Assembly: GCA_900550475.1 (NCBI GenBank)
Contig: URSA01000016.1
Coordinates: forward strand, 1 to 64,000
Origin: an uncultured Lachnospiraceae bacterium
GTDB lineage: Bacteria > Bacillota > Clostridia > Lachnospirales > Lachnospiraceae
Length of the DNA: 64,000 nt
Direction of reading: 5' to 3'
Shown here: positions 52,015 through 60,472 of the stretch, piece by piece
Layout of the letters: each line of letters begins with the position of its first letter
How positions within the stretch are numbered: position 1 is the stretch's first letter
Position numbers and translations under genes: made by a program
The notes under the pieces: generated by a model
Databases searched by the model: none
Seen by the model: only the letters and a program-made list of their open reading frames with translations
What the model was told of the DNA's origin: nothing

Positions 52015-52215
52015 TTATTTCATGGACTCTTCCTGCTTCTTGATCATTCTGCGGACCATTTCGCCGCCGATGGAACCTGCTTCCTTAGAAGTAAGGTCAC
52101 CGTTGTAACCCTCTTTCAGGTTTACGCCAAGTTCAGATGCAACCTCAGTCTTGAAACGATCCAGAGCTGCCTTAGCCTCAGGAACCTCTACTCTGTTAGA
52201 TCTGCTGTTTCCCAT
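52015..52215 (-). CDS. Alpha/beta-type small acid-soluble spore protein, 66 aa
   Basis: These proteins coat and protect DNA in the dormant spore. The sequence has the two family blocks: TEVASELGVN with the germination-protease (GPR) cutting site, and YNGDLTSKEAGSIGGEMVRRMI. Strong GGAGGTG site. A CATACTA box about 110 bases upstream on the minus strand resembles a forespore sigma-G/F -10 element, but its -35 partner is weak. It shows that the organism can form spores. Confidence 0.96.
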   Translation of the reverse strand: MGNSRSNRVEVPEAKAALDRFKTEVASELGVNLKEGYNGDLTSKEAGSIGGEMVRRMIKKQEESMK

Positions 52216-52229
52216 TTCGATTCACCTCC

Positions 52230-52319
52230 ATAAGTGTGTTTTATCTATTTCCAAGATAAGTGGATAAGAACCACTTATCCGGGATTTGATCCGTGGTTAA
52301 GTGTGTTGTTATCACTTAT
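52230..52319. repeat. Cluster of ATAAGTG-type heptamers between spore-protein and GH3 genes
   Basis: ATAAGTG occurs at 52230-52236 and 52256-52262 on the plus strand and at 52272-52278 and 52313-52319 on the minus strand, and TTAAGTG at 52297-52303. The middle pair forms the hairpin GATAAGTGG/CCACTTATC (52255-52279). These lie in the untranslated leader region of the spore gene. Confidence 0.6.
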
Positions 52320-52379
52320 CTTGATGTTAGTATGAGCATTGCAAAGAAAAATATAATGGTAATAATTTGAAAAAGGGCA

Positions 52380-52433
52380 TTGAAAAAGAAAAAACTGTGT
52401 GTTATACTTCCCATAAATAAAAACGTTTTTATT
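52380..52433 (+). promoter_or_regulatory. GH3 promoter with 18-bp perfect LacI operator
   Basis: TTGAAA (52380-52385) and TATACT (52403-52408) are 17 bases apart. AATAAAAACGTTTTTATT (52416-52433) is a perfect palindrome covering the likely transcription start, 20 bases before the GH3 ATG. The LacI gene after GH3 is the natural candidate repressor. Confidence 0.75.
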
Positions 52434-52454
52434 ACGAAAAGGTGTGGTGCAGAG

Positions 52455-55226
52455 ATGGAAGAAAACAGAGTGAGAGAGCCGCTTCCTGAGCTGGGACCGG
52501 CATGCCGCGGCGCGGCGGCACAGGGTGCCGTACTGTTGAAGAATGAGGAGGGGATGCTGCCGATCCGGGAGGAGGATCATGTGGCGGTATTCGGCAGATG
52601 CCAGATTGATTATTACCGGAGCGGTACGGGCTCGGGCGGCGCGGTTCATGTGCCCTATACCACCAGTCTGCTCTCGGGACTCAGGAGTATTCCGTGGGTT
52701 CGGATCAATGAGCCGCTGGCGAGGACATATGAGGGCTGGGTGGAGAAGCATCCCTTCGACAAAGGAAACGGAGAGTGGGCTTCCGAGCCTTGGTATCAGG
52801 AGGAGATGCCGCTCTCTGAGGAGTTGGTGAAGGAGTGCGCGGAGGTTTCCAATAAGGCAGTCATTGTGATTGGCAGGACAGCCGGTGAGGATAAGGACAA
52901 CCTTGCAAAGCCGGGGAGCTATTTTCTGACGGAAAAAGAGGAGCGCATGGTGGAGCTGGTCACACGGTATTTTACCTTTGTGGCGGTGGTGTTCAATGTG
53001 TCGAACATCATGGATATGGCATTTACGGAGCATAACCCGCACATCAAGGCGCTTCTTTATACCTGGCACGGCGGCATGGAGGGGGGCAACGCGGCGGCGG
53101 ATCTTCTGACCGGAGAAGTCAATCCTTCCGGCAGGCTGACTGATACCATTGCCCGCACAGTGGATGCCTATCCCGCCAACAGGGGCTACGGTCACACAAA
53201 GACGGATATCTACGATGAGGATATTTATGTGGGATACCGCTACTTTGAAACATTTAAAAAAGAACAGGTGTTATATCCGTTTGGATATGGACTTTCTTAT
53301 ACGGAATTTTCCCGGGAAATCCTTGAGGTGACACGCAGGGGAGAAGGAGCCGACAAGCAGATCGACATACATGTCAAGGTGACGAACACAGGAAAATACT
53401 GCGGTCGTGACGTGGTGCAGATCTATGTGGGTGCCCCCATGGGAAAGCTGGGAAAACCCGCCAGAGTGCTGGTCAATTTCCAAAAGACCGCCCTGCTGGC
53501 GCCGGGCGAATCTCAGGAGCTTTTTCTGTCCACAAAGGTATCCCGGTTTGCCTCCTATGATGACGGCGGCGTTACCGGACAAAGATCCTGCTTCGTGCTG
53601 GAGGCGGGGGACTACCATTTCTATGTGGGCGAGGACAGCAGACGCATGACGGAGGCATTCTGTGAGGGCAGGCCCGCGCTCACGATAAGTGAGCTTCTGG
53701 TGACGGAGCGGCTCACCGAGGCGGAGGCGCCCGTCAAGCCCTTTAAACGATTGAAAGCGGAGCAGGATCCGGCGTCCGGCGAAACGGTTGCTGTCTATGA
53801 GGATACCCCTCTGCGGACACAGGATCTGCGGGAGCGCATTCTTGCGCATCTTCCTAAGCCCCTTGAGAGAAAGGGTCAGCGGGTCAATTTTGCGGATGTG
53901 AGGGACGGCAGAGCGGAATTGACCGATCTGGTCGCTGAACTCTCCGTGCCGGAGCTTGCGGCAATCGTGCGCGGCGAGGGGATGTGCAGCCAGAAGGTGA
54001 CCTCCGGGACGGCGGCAGCGTTCGGCGGGGTGACGGAGGAGCTGCTCGCAAGGGGAATCCCTATCGCATGTGCGGCAGACGGCCCCTCTGGTATCCGTAT
54101 GGATACCGGGGAGGAGGCGACCCAGCTGCCCATCGGTACGCTGCTCGCATGCAGCTTTGATCCTGCGATGGTGGAGGAACTGTTTGTGCTGGAAGGAAAG
54201 GAAATGCGCATAAACGGGATCGATACCCTGCTTGGACCCGGCATGAACATCCACAGGCATCCGCTGAACGGAAGAAACTTTGAGTATTTCTCCGAGGATC
54301 CTTATGTAACAGGTGTTATGGGTGCCGCCTGCGTCAGGGGACTGCGGCGCGCCGGCGTGACGGGTACGATCAAGCATTTTGCCTGCAACAATCAGGAGAA
54401 AGCAAGGCATCAGGTGGATGCGGTAGTCTCGGAGCGGGCGCTTCGGGAAATTTACCTGAAAGGCTTTGAAATGGCGGTGAAGGAGGGCGGAGCAAACTCC
54501 GTTATGACCACCTACGCGATGCTGAACGGCTGCCACACCTCCTGCTGTTACGATCTGAATACCACGATTCTGCGGGATGAGTGGGGATTTCAGGGCATCG
54601 TGATGACCGACTGGTGGGCGAAACTGGATGATGTGTACGGGGGCGGCAACCCCAACTTCTACGACACGGCGTCCATGGTGCGGGCGCAGAACGACCTTTA
54701 CATGGTGGTGGACAACAACGGCGCGGTGCTCAATACAAGGGAGGACAACTCGGAGAGCGCGCTTGCAGGCGGAGAACTGACGCTTGGTGAGTTGCAGCGC
54801 AGCGCCTGCAATATTCTGGGCTTTCTGCTGCATGTACCTGCCCGTGACAGGAAATATGAGCCGAAACCCATTGTGGAGATTGAGCCGCTTGCAAACGGAA
54901 ATGCAGGAGAGGCAGCCTGCGGCGAGGGAGATCTTTCAACTGTTTCGGACGGCGGTGCGCTTCGTATTTACATTGCGGAGGACGGACTGTACGGTGTGAA
55001 CGTACATCTGATGTCCAGGCTGACGCCCATGGCACAGCTTTTGTGCAGACTGATTATGAACGGCAGGGAGGCGGCGTTGATCCAGACCAACGGAACAGAC
55101 GGCAGATGGGGAACACAGCAGGTGGCAAAGCTCAGGCTGAAAAAGGGCGTTTACGAGCTTCAGCTTGAGCATATCAGACAGGGTATCGTATTTGAAAGGA
55201 TTGCATTTAAGAAGGTGACGGTATGA
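52455..55226 (+). CDS. GH3 beta-glucosidase with inverted domain order, 923 aa
   Basis: Hydrolyses beta-glucosides, probably in the cytoplasm since no signal peptide is seen. The domains are permuted: the GH3 C-terminal alpha/beta-sandwich comes first (QGAVLLKNEEGMLPI, then WHGGMEGGNAAADLLTGEVNPSGRL), a fibronectin-III-like domain follows (about 280-395), then the TIM barrel (about 500-760, GPGMNIHRHPLNGRNFEYFSEDP split across turns) with the nucleophile Asp in VMTDWWA (about residue 719), and a last beta-domain. This inverted order is known in rumen and gut Clostridia. Start 52455 chosen from the operator position. Confidence 0.92.
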   Translation: MEENRVREPLPELGPACRGAAAQGAVLLKNEEGMLPIREEDHVAVFGRCQIDYYRSGTGSGGAVHVPYTTSLLSGLRSIPWVRINEPLARTYEGWVEKHPFDKGNGEWASEPWYQEEMPLSEELVKECAEVSNKAVIVIGRTAGEDKDNLAKPGSYFLTEKEERMVELVTRYFTFVAVVFNVSNIMDMAFTEHNPHIKALLYTWHGGMEGGNAAADLLTGEVNPSGRLTDTIARTVDAYPANRGYGHTKTDIYDEDIYVGYRYFETFKKEQVLYPFGYGLSYTEFSREILEVTRRGEGADKQIDIHVKVTNTGKYCGRDVVQIYVGAPMGKLGKPARVLVNFQKTALLAPGESQELFLSTKVSRFASYDDGGVTGQRSCFVLEAGDYHFYVGEDSRRMTEAFCEGRPALTISELLVTERLTEAEAPVKPFKRLKAEQDPASGETVAVYEDTPLRTQDLRERILAHLPKPLERKGQRVNFADVRDGRAELTDLVAELSVPELAAIVRGEGMCSQKVTSGTAAAFGGVTEELLARGIPIACAADGPSGIRMDTGEEATQLPIGTLLACSFDPAMVEELFVLEGKEMRINGIDTLLGPGMNIHRHPLNGRNFEYFSEDPYVTGVMGAACVRGLRRAGVTGTIKHFACNNQEKARHQVDAVVSERALREIYLKGFEMAVKEGGANSVMTTYAMLNGCHTSCCYDLNTTILRDEWGFQGIVMTDWWAKLDDVYGGGNPNFYDTASMVRAQNDLYMVVDNNGAVLNTREDNSESALAGGELTLGELQRSACNILGFLLHVPARDRKYEPKPIVEIEPLANGNAGEAACGEGDLSTVSDGGALRIYIAEDGLYGVNVHLMSRLTPMAQLLCRLIMNGREAALIQTNGTDGRWGTQQVAKLRLKKGVYELQLEHIRQGIVFERIAFKKVTV

Positions 55227-56218
55227 CGAGAGTGACAATTAAGGATGTGGCGAGGGAGGCGGGCGTCTCCATTTCCACAGTCTCCAATGCACTGAATGAT
55301 GTGGATGTGCTGAAACCGCAGACAAAGGAGCATATCCTCGCCATTGCCGAGAAAATGCATTACATCCCCAATTTGAACGGCAGGAATCTGAAAGCGCAGA
55401 CCACGCACACCATCGGCATGTTTGTGACCTACATGGGAGGCCCCTACATGGGGGCGCTGGCGGACGGACTTGCAAGGGAGTGCAGGGAAAAGGGATATGA
55501 GCTGAATATCTTTGTGACGGAGCAGGAAGATACGGTGATGAACAATCTGCTGGGTCACAGGGTGGACGGTGCTGTGATCGTGGACAGCGGCATCAGTGAA
55601 GTACAGGAGAGGCAGCTTGCGGAGGCGGACGTTCCCGTGGTCTACCTGAACCGGGACAGGGCGGGCAGTTTTCAGACGGCAGTCTGCTTTGACTCCTATC
55701 AGGCAGGAAGAATCGCGGCGCAGTATCTTTTAAAATGCGGAAAACGCTCCTTTGGGCTGGTGGAAGGGTCTGCAAACTTTGACGGCAGGGAACGCGGCAG
55801 AGGCTTCCGGGACGCGCTTTCGGAGGCGGGAATCACCCTGCGCCCGGAGTTTACATGGGACGGGGGATTTTCCAGAGAACAGGCATTCAGAGAAGTGGGC
55901 GCCTTTTTGAAGCGCTGGCGGCAGAAGGGCGCGGAGGCGCTGCCGCAGGCAGTCTTTGCGGCAAACGACCAGAGCGCCATCGGCTGCATGGAGGCGTTCC
56001 GCGAGGCGGGCGTGAGTGTGCCCGGCGAGGTCGGGGTCATGGGCTGTGACGACATAGAACTGGGACGGTATTTGCAGCCTCCGCTGACCACCATCCGCAC
56101 CAATTTCGAGGAGCAGGGCAGATGTGCGGCAAGAAAGCTGGTGAGCATGCTCGGAGGCGGAGGCGGTGGGGAGACCGTGTGTCTTCCATGCAGACTGGTG
56201 GAACGGGAATCAGTGTAG
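55223..56218 (+). CDS. LacI-family regulator of the GH3 gene, 331 aa
   Basis: Helix-turn-helix TIKDVAREAGVSISTVSNALN and a sugar-binding domain with the C-terminal GCDDIELGRYLQPPLTTIRTN stretch. It overlaps the GH3 stop by 4 bases and is therefore co-transcribed. With the palindrome before GH3 it would close a self-regulated loop. A poly-Gly run near residue 315 is unusual but in a surface loop. The 3' end overlaps the convergent symporter gene by 9 bases. Confidence 0.92.
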   Translation: MTRVTIKDVAREAGVSISTVSNALNDVDVLKPQTKEHILAIAEKMHYIPNLNGRNLKAQTTHTIGMFVTYMGGPYMGALADGLARECREKGYELNIFVTEQEDTVMNNLLGHRVDGAVIVDSGISEVQERQLAEADVPVVYLNRDRAGSFQTAVCFDSYQAGRIAAQYLLKCGKRSFGLVEGSANFDGRERGRGFRDALSEAGITLRPEFTWDGGFSREQAFREVGAFLKRWRQKGAEALPQAVFAANDQSAIGCMEAFREAGVSVPGEVGVMGCDDIELGRYLQPPLTTIRTNFEEQGRCAARKLVSMLGGGGGGETVCLPCRLVERESV

Positions 56219-57541
56219 ATCGCGCCGGGCGGGACGCCGGATCCCTTTTGCCAGAAGAAACAGGCACAGCAGATTGGGCAGAACCATGGCGGCGTTGATG
56301 AAATCCGTGAAGCTCCAGACCAGCTCCATGGGCAGAATGGCGCCCACATAGATCATAACGATATAGACCAGATGATAGGAGCGGACACCTGTTTCCCCAA
56401 ACAGGAAGGTCACTCCTTTTTCACCCAGATAGCACCAGCCCACCAAAGTGGCAAGCGCAAAAGCGATCAGGGCTGCGGACAGGAGCATGTTTCCGCAGAA
56501 GGGCAGAAAGGAAAAAGCGGCGGAGGTCAGCTCGGCGTCCGAGAGACCGGCGGTGCTGCCGGGGTGGGCGAGCATGCTGCTGATGATGGTGAGCCCCGTC
56601 AGGGTACACATGACGATGGTGTCCCAGAATACGGCGGTCATGGAGATCAGCGCCTGCTTTACGGGGGATTCCGATGCGGAGGAGCCGGCGGTGACGGCTG
56701 CGGTTCCGATGCCCGCCTCATTGGTGAAAAGTCCCCGGGCGATGCCGAAGCGGGAGGACATAAGCAGGGTGCTTCCCACAAATCCGCCCCCGGCTGCGCG
56801 GGGTGTGAAGGCGGCGGAAAAGATCAGGGAAAAGGTGTCCGGGAGAACGCTCCGGTTCTGCCATAACAAGAGCAGGCATGCGCCCATGTAGAGCAGGCTT
56901 AAGGGGGGAACAAGGCGGGTGCAGAAGCGCCCCACTTTGTCCGCACCGCCCAGAATGACGGAGCCTGTGATCACGGCGGCAAGCACGCCGGTCAGGTGGG
57001 GGGACAGGTGAAAGGAGAGCTGCGCGGCGTCCGCCATGGCGGAGGACTGGGTGGTGCAGCCGGAGCCGATTGCCGCAAGGATGAGACAGAGGGAGTATAC
57101 GCCCGCTGCAAAGGGACGGTTTAAAACGCTCCGGAGCACATACATGGGGCCGCCGGTAAAACGCCCCTTGCTGTCCCGTTCCCTGTGCAGACAGCTCAGA
57201 TAACATTCCGCGTAGGAGGTGGACATGCCGAGCAAGCCGGTGAGAAAGCACCAGAACAGCGCCCCGGGGCCGCCCAGCGCAATGGCGGTGGAGACGCCGA
57301 CGATGTTGCCGGTGCCGAGAGTGGCGGCAAGGGTGGTGGACAGGGCTGCAAAGCTGCCAAGCCCGTTCCCGTCGGAGGCTTTGTCACCCCGGACAGACAG
57401 GCGAAGCGCCCGCAGGGTGAATCTCTGGGGGCAGAGCTTTACGGTGAAGAAGAGGTGTGTGCCGAGTAACAGCAGGATCATGGGGCCGTTCCAGAGAAAG
57501 GAATTGATCTTTTCAAGGCAGGAGGACAAAATCTGAAGCAT
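56210..57541 (-). CDS. Sodium:alanine symporter (AGCS family), 443 aa
   Basis: Imports alanine or glycine with Na+. Family marks: GTGNIVGVSTAIALGGPGALFW (split across a membrane turn), GGPMYVLRSV, and SSRFGIARGLFTNEAGIGTAAV. About eleven membrane segments. It starts after AAAAGAGG. A monocistronic gene, divergent from clpB. Confidence 0.93.
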   Translation of the reverse strand: MLQILSSCLEKINSFLWNGPMILLLLGTHLFFTVKLCPQRFTLRALRLSVRGDKASDGNGLGSFAALSTTLAATLGTGNIVGVSTAIALGGPGALFWCFLTGLLGMSTSYAECYLSCLHRERDSKGRFTGGPMYVLRSVLNRPFAAGVYSLCLILAAIGSGCTTQSSAMADAAQLSFHLSPHLTGVLAAVITGSVILGGADKVGRFCTRLVPPLSLLYMGACLLLLWQNRSVLPDTFSLIFSAAFTPRAAGGGFVGSTLLMSSRFGIARGLFTNEAGIGTAAVTAGSSASESPVKQALISMTAVFWDTIVMCTLTGLTIISSMLAHPGSTAGLSDAELTSAAFSFLPFCGNMLLSAALIAFALATLVGWCYLGEKGVTFLFGETGVRSYHLVYIVMIYVGAILPMELVWSFTDFINAAMVLPNLLCLFLLAKGIRRPARRDLH

Positions 57542-57616
57542 GGTTGCCTCTTTTTTGGAAAAGCGGTTACTATAGTATATAGAAAAACTTTTTATAAAAT
57601 GTTTAGAAATTGGGTA

Positions 57617-57644
57617 TTGATTTTATTGTTCTCTGTGTTATAGT
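57617..57644 (+). promoter_or_regulatory. Promoter of clpB
   Basis: TTGATT (57617-57622) and TATAGT (57639-57644) have a 16-base spacer. Neither a CIRCE element nor a CtsR-type direct repeat is seen between here and the start codon, so the usual heat-shock repressors are not obviously involved. Confidence 0.55.
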
Positions 57645-57678
57645 AGATATAGAACAAAGAAAAAAGGAGGCTATCCAT

Positions 57679-60273
57679 ATGAATATTTCAAAATTTACCC
57701 AAAAGTCCATGGAAGCCGTGGAAGGCTGCCAGAAGCTTGCATACGAATACGGCAATCAGGAAATAGAACAGGAGCATTTGCTTTATAGCCTTTTGACCAT
57801 AGATGACAGCCTGATTTTAAAGCTGGTCGAAAAGATGGAGATCAATAAGGAACATTTCCTTGACCGGGCGGAAAATGCCCTGAGTAAGAGAGTGAAGGTG
57901 CAGGGCGGCGAACTGCATGTGGGTCCCGACCTGAACAAGGTACTGATCTCGGCGGAGGATGAGGCAAAGCAGCTGGGAGACGAGTATGTTTCGGTGGAGC
58001 ATCTTTTCCTTGCCATGATCAAGAACCCCAATCCGGAGATCAAGGCGATCTTCAAGGAGTACGGTATCACCAGAGAACGCTTCTTACAGGCGCTGTCGAC
58101 CGTGCGGGGCAATCAGAGAGTGACCAGTGACAATCCGGAGGCAACCTATGATACCCTGAACAAATACGGTCAGGATCTGGTGGAGAAGGCAAGGGAGCAG
58201 AAGCTTGACCCCGTGATCGGCCGTGACAATGAGATTCGGAACGTGATCCGTATTCTGTCCCGTAAGACGAAGAACAACCCGGTGCTGATCGGTGAACCCG
58301 GCGTTGGTAAGACCGCCGTTGTGGAGGGACTTGCCCAGCGTATTGTGCGCGGGGATGTGCCGCAGGGATTGAAGGATAAGAAGATTTTTGCACTGGATAT
58401 GGGTGCGCTGGTGGCAGGTGCCAAGTACAGGGGTGAGTTTGAGGAACGTCTGAAAGCGGTACTCGACGAAGTGAAAAAGAGCGAGGGACAGATCATTCTG
58501 TTCATCGATGAACTGCATACCATAGTGGGAGCCGGGAAGACGGACGGCGCGCTGGACGCAGGCAATATGTTGAAGCCCATGCTGGCAAGAGGCGAGCTGC
58601 ACTGTATCGGTGCAACCACGCTGGATGAGTACAGACAGTATATTGAGAAGGACGCGGCTCTGGAGAGACGTTTCCAGCCGGTTATGGTGGAGGAGCCTAC
58701 GGTGGAGGATACCATTTCCATCCTGAGAGGTTTGAAGGAGCGCTACGAGGTGTACCACGGAGTCAAGATTATGGACAATGCGCTGGTTTCCGCGGCGGTG
58801 CTTTCCAACAGATATATTTCCGACCGTTTCCTGCCGGATAAGGCAATCGATCTGGTGGATGAAGCGTGCGCACTGATCAAGACGGAGCTGGATTCCATGC
58901 CCACAGAGCTGGATGAACTGCAAAGAAAGGTGATGCAGCTTGAGATCGAGGAGGCTGCGCTCAAGAAGGAGGACGACAGACTGAGCAAGGAGCGTCTGGA
59001 GGATCTCCAGAAGGAGCTGGCGGAGCTGAAGGAGGAGTTTGCAACCAAGAAAGCCCAGTGGGACAACGAGAAGGCTTCCGTTGACAAGCTGTCGAAGCTC
59101 CGTGAGGAGATCGACGCTGTGAGCAGCCAGATCCAGATCGCACAGCGGGAAGGAGATCTTGAGAAGGCGGCAGAGCTTTCCTACGGCAGGCTGCCCGCCC
59201 TGCGCAAGCAGTTGGAGGCAGAGGAGGAGAAGGTTCGTGGCGGACAGCTCTCCCTGGTGCATGAGAGTGTGTCGGAGGAGGAGATTGCCCGTATCATTTC
59301 CAGATGGACAGGTATCCCTGTGGCAAAACTGACGGAGAGTGAGCGCAACAAGACGCTGCATCTGGACGAGGAGCTCCACAAGAGAGTTATCGGTCAGGAT
59401 GAAGGTGTGACCAAGGTGTCGGAGGCAATCATGCGTTCCAAGGCAGGCATCAAGGATCCCACGAAGCCCATCGGTTCCTTCCTGTTTCTGGGGCCTACCG
59501 GCGTAGGTAAGACGGAGCTGGCAAAGTCCCTTGCACAGGCGTTGTTTGATGACGAGAACAGCATGGTGCGTATCGATATGAGTGAGTATATGGAGAAGTA
59601 TTCCGTATCCCGTCTGATCGGAGCGCCTCCCGGATATGTAGGCTATGAGGAGGGCGGCCAGCTGACGGAGGCAGTCAGGAGAAAGCCTTACTCGGTGGTG
59701 CTGTTTGATGAGATCGAGAAAGCCCATCCCGACGTGTTCAACGTACTGCTGCAGGTTCTGGACGACGGGCGGATCACGGACTCTCAGGGGCGTACTGTGG
59801 ACTTTAAGAATACGATCCTGATTATGACCTCCAATATCGGGGCCCAGTATCTGCTGGATGGCATCAACGAGGACGGCACGATCAAGCCCGAGGCGGAGAA
59901 GCTTGTCATGGAGGATCTGCGCAGCCATTTCAGACCGGAGTTTTTAAACCGGCTGGATGAGACCATTCTCTTCAAGCCTTTGACCAAGGAGAATATCGGT
60001 GGTATTATTAATCTGATCATCGAGGATTTAAACCGCAGGCTTTCCGACAGGGAGCTTACGGTGGAGCTGACGGATGAGGCAAAGCGTTTTGTGGTGGATC
60101 AGGCGTATGATCCCGTCTACGGCGCCCGTCCGCTCAAGAGATATATTCAGAAATATGTGGAGACGCTCTCCGCCAAATTGATCCTGTCGGATCAGGTGGA
60201 CGAGGGTGACACAATTTTGATCGACGTGGAGAACGGCGCGCTTACCGCAAAGGCGGTAAAGGGCAGCAGGTGA
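57679..60273 (+). CDS. clpB: ClpB disaggregase, 864 aa
   Basis: A hexameric ATPase that frees proteins from aggregates with DnaK. Domains: Clp N domain (residues 1-145), first AAA module with Walker A GEPGVGKT (205-212) and ILFIDE, the long coiled-coil middle domain (about 400-525), and the second AAA module with GPTGVGKT (about 604-611) and VLFDEIEKAH. Full length. No ClpP-binding IGL loop is evident, as expected. Start 57679 after AAAAAGGAGG. Confidence 0.97.
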   Translation: MNISKFTQKSMEAVEGCQKLAYEYGNQEIEQEHLLYSLLTIDDSLILKLVEKMEINKEHFLDRAENALSKRVKVQGGELHVGPDLNKVLISAEDEAKQLGDEYVSVEHLFLAMIKNPNPEIKAIFKEYGITRERFLQALSTVRGNQRVTSDNPEATYDTLNKYGQDLVEKAREQKLDPVIGRDNEIRNVIRILSRKTKNNPVLIGEPGVGKTAVVEGLAQRIVRGDVPQGLKDKKIFALDMGALVAGAKYRGEFEERLKAVLDEVKKSEGQIILFIDELHTIVGAGKTDGALDAGNMLKPMLARGELHCIGATTLDEYRQYIEKDAALERRFQPVMVEEPTVEDTISILRGLKERYEVYHGVKIMDNALVSAAVLSNRYISDRFLPDKAIDLVDEACALIKTELDSMPTELDELQRKVMQLEIEEAALKKEDDRLSKERLEDLQKELAELKEEFATKKAQWDNEKASVDKLSKLREEIDAVSSQIQIAQREGDLEKAAELSYGRLPALRKQLEAEEEKVRGGQLSLVHESVSEEEIARIISRWTGIPVAKLTESERNKTLHLDEELHKRVIGQDEGVTKVSEAIMRSKAGIKDPTKPIGSFLFLGPTGVGKTELAKSLAQALFDDENSMVRIDMSEYMEKYSVSRLIGAPPGYVGYEEGGQLTEAVRRKPYSVVLFDEIEKAHPDVFNVLLQVLDDGRITDSQGRTVDFKNTILIMTSNIGAQYLLDGINEDGTIKPEAEKLVMEDLRSHFRPEFLNRLDETILFKPLTKENIGGIINLIIEDLNRRLSDRELTVELTDEAKRFVVDQAYDPVYGARPLKRYIQKYVETLSAKLILSDQVDEGDTILIDVENGALTAKAVKGSR

Positions 60274-60298
60274 TCCGCAGACAGGAGGTTGCAGGCGT

Positions 60299-60472
60299 AT
60301 GATACCAGAGGATCCGGTAATGCTGCTCAGTTTCGTCAATCTGAAGCTTCGGGATTTTTACAGTGACCCGGAGGAGATGTGCGAGGAGCTTGAGATCGAT
60401 CAGGAAGAAATGGAAGCGAAGCTGGCGGGGATTTCCTATCACTATGACAAAGAGAAAAACCAGTATATTTAG
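60299..60472 (+). CDS. DUF4250 protein, 57 aa
   Basis: A short acidic protein with the pattern DPVMLLSFVNLKLRDFYSDPEEMCEELEID and ending YHYDKEKNQYI, which matches the DUF4250 family of Clostridia. No function is known. ACAGGAGG lies upstream, and the gene overlaps the ASKHA gene start by 29 bases in another frame. Confidence 0.85.
   Translation: MIPEDPVMLLSFVNLKLRDFYSDPEEMCEELEIDQEEMEAKLAGISYHYDKEKNQYI

Noticed and set aside
53271..54833. 520-residue minus-strand frame opposite GH3
   Set aside because: A shadow of the GH3 gene without start signal or homology.
57542..57678. CIRCE or CtsR operator before clpB
   Set aside because: Neither the CIRCE inverted repeat nor the CtsR heptad repeat is seen.
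58084..59928. 614-residue minus-strand frame opposite clpB
   Set aside because: A shadow of clpB codon usage; the plus strand encodes a complete ClpB and the minus frame shows no domain.
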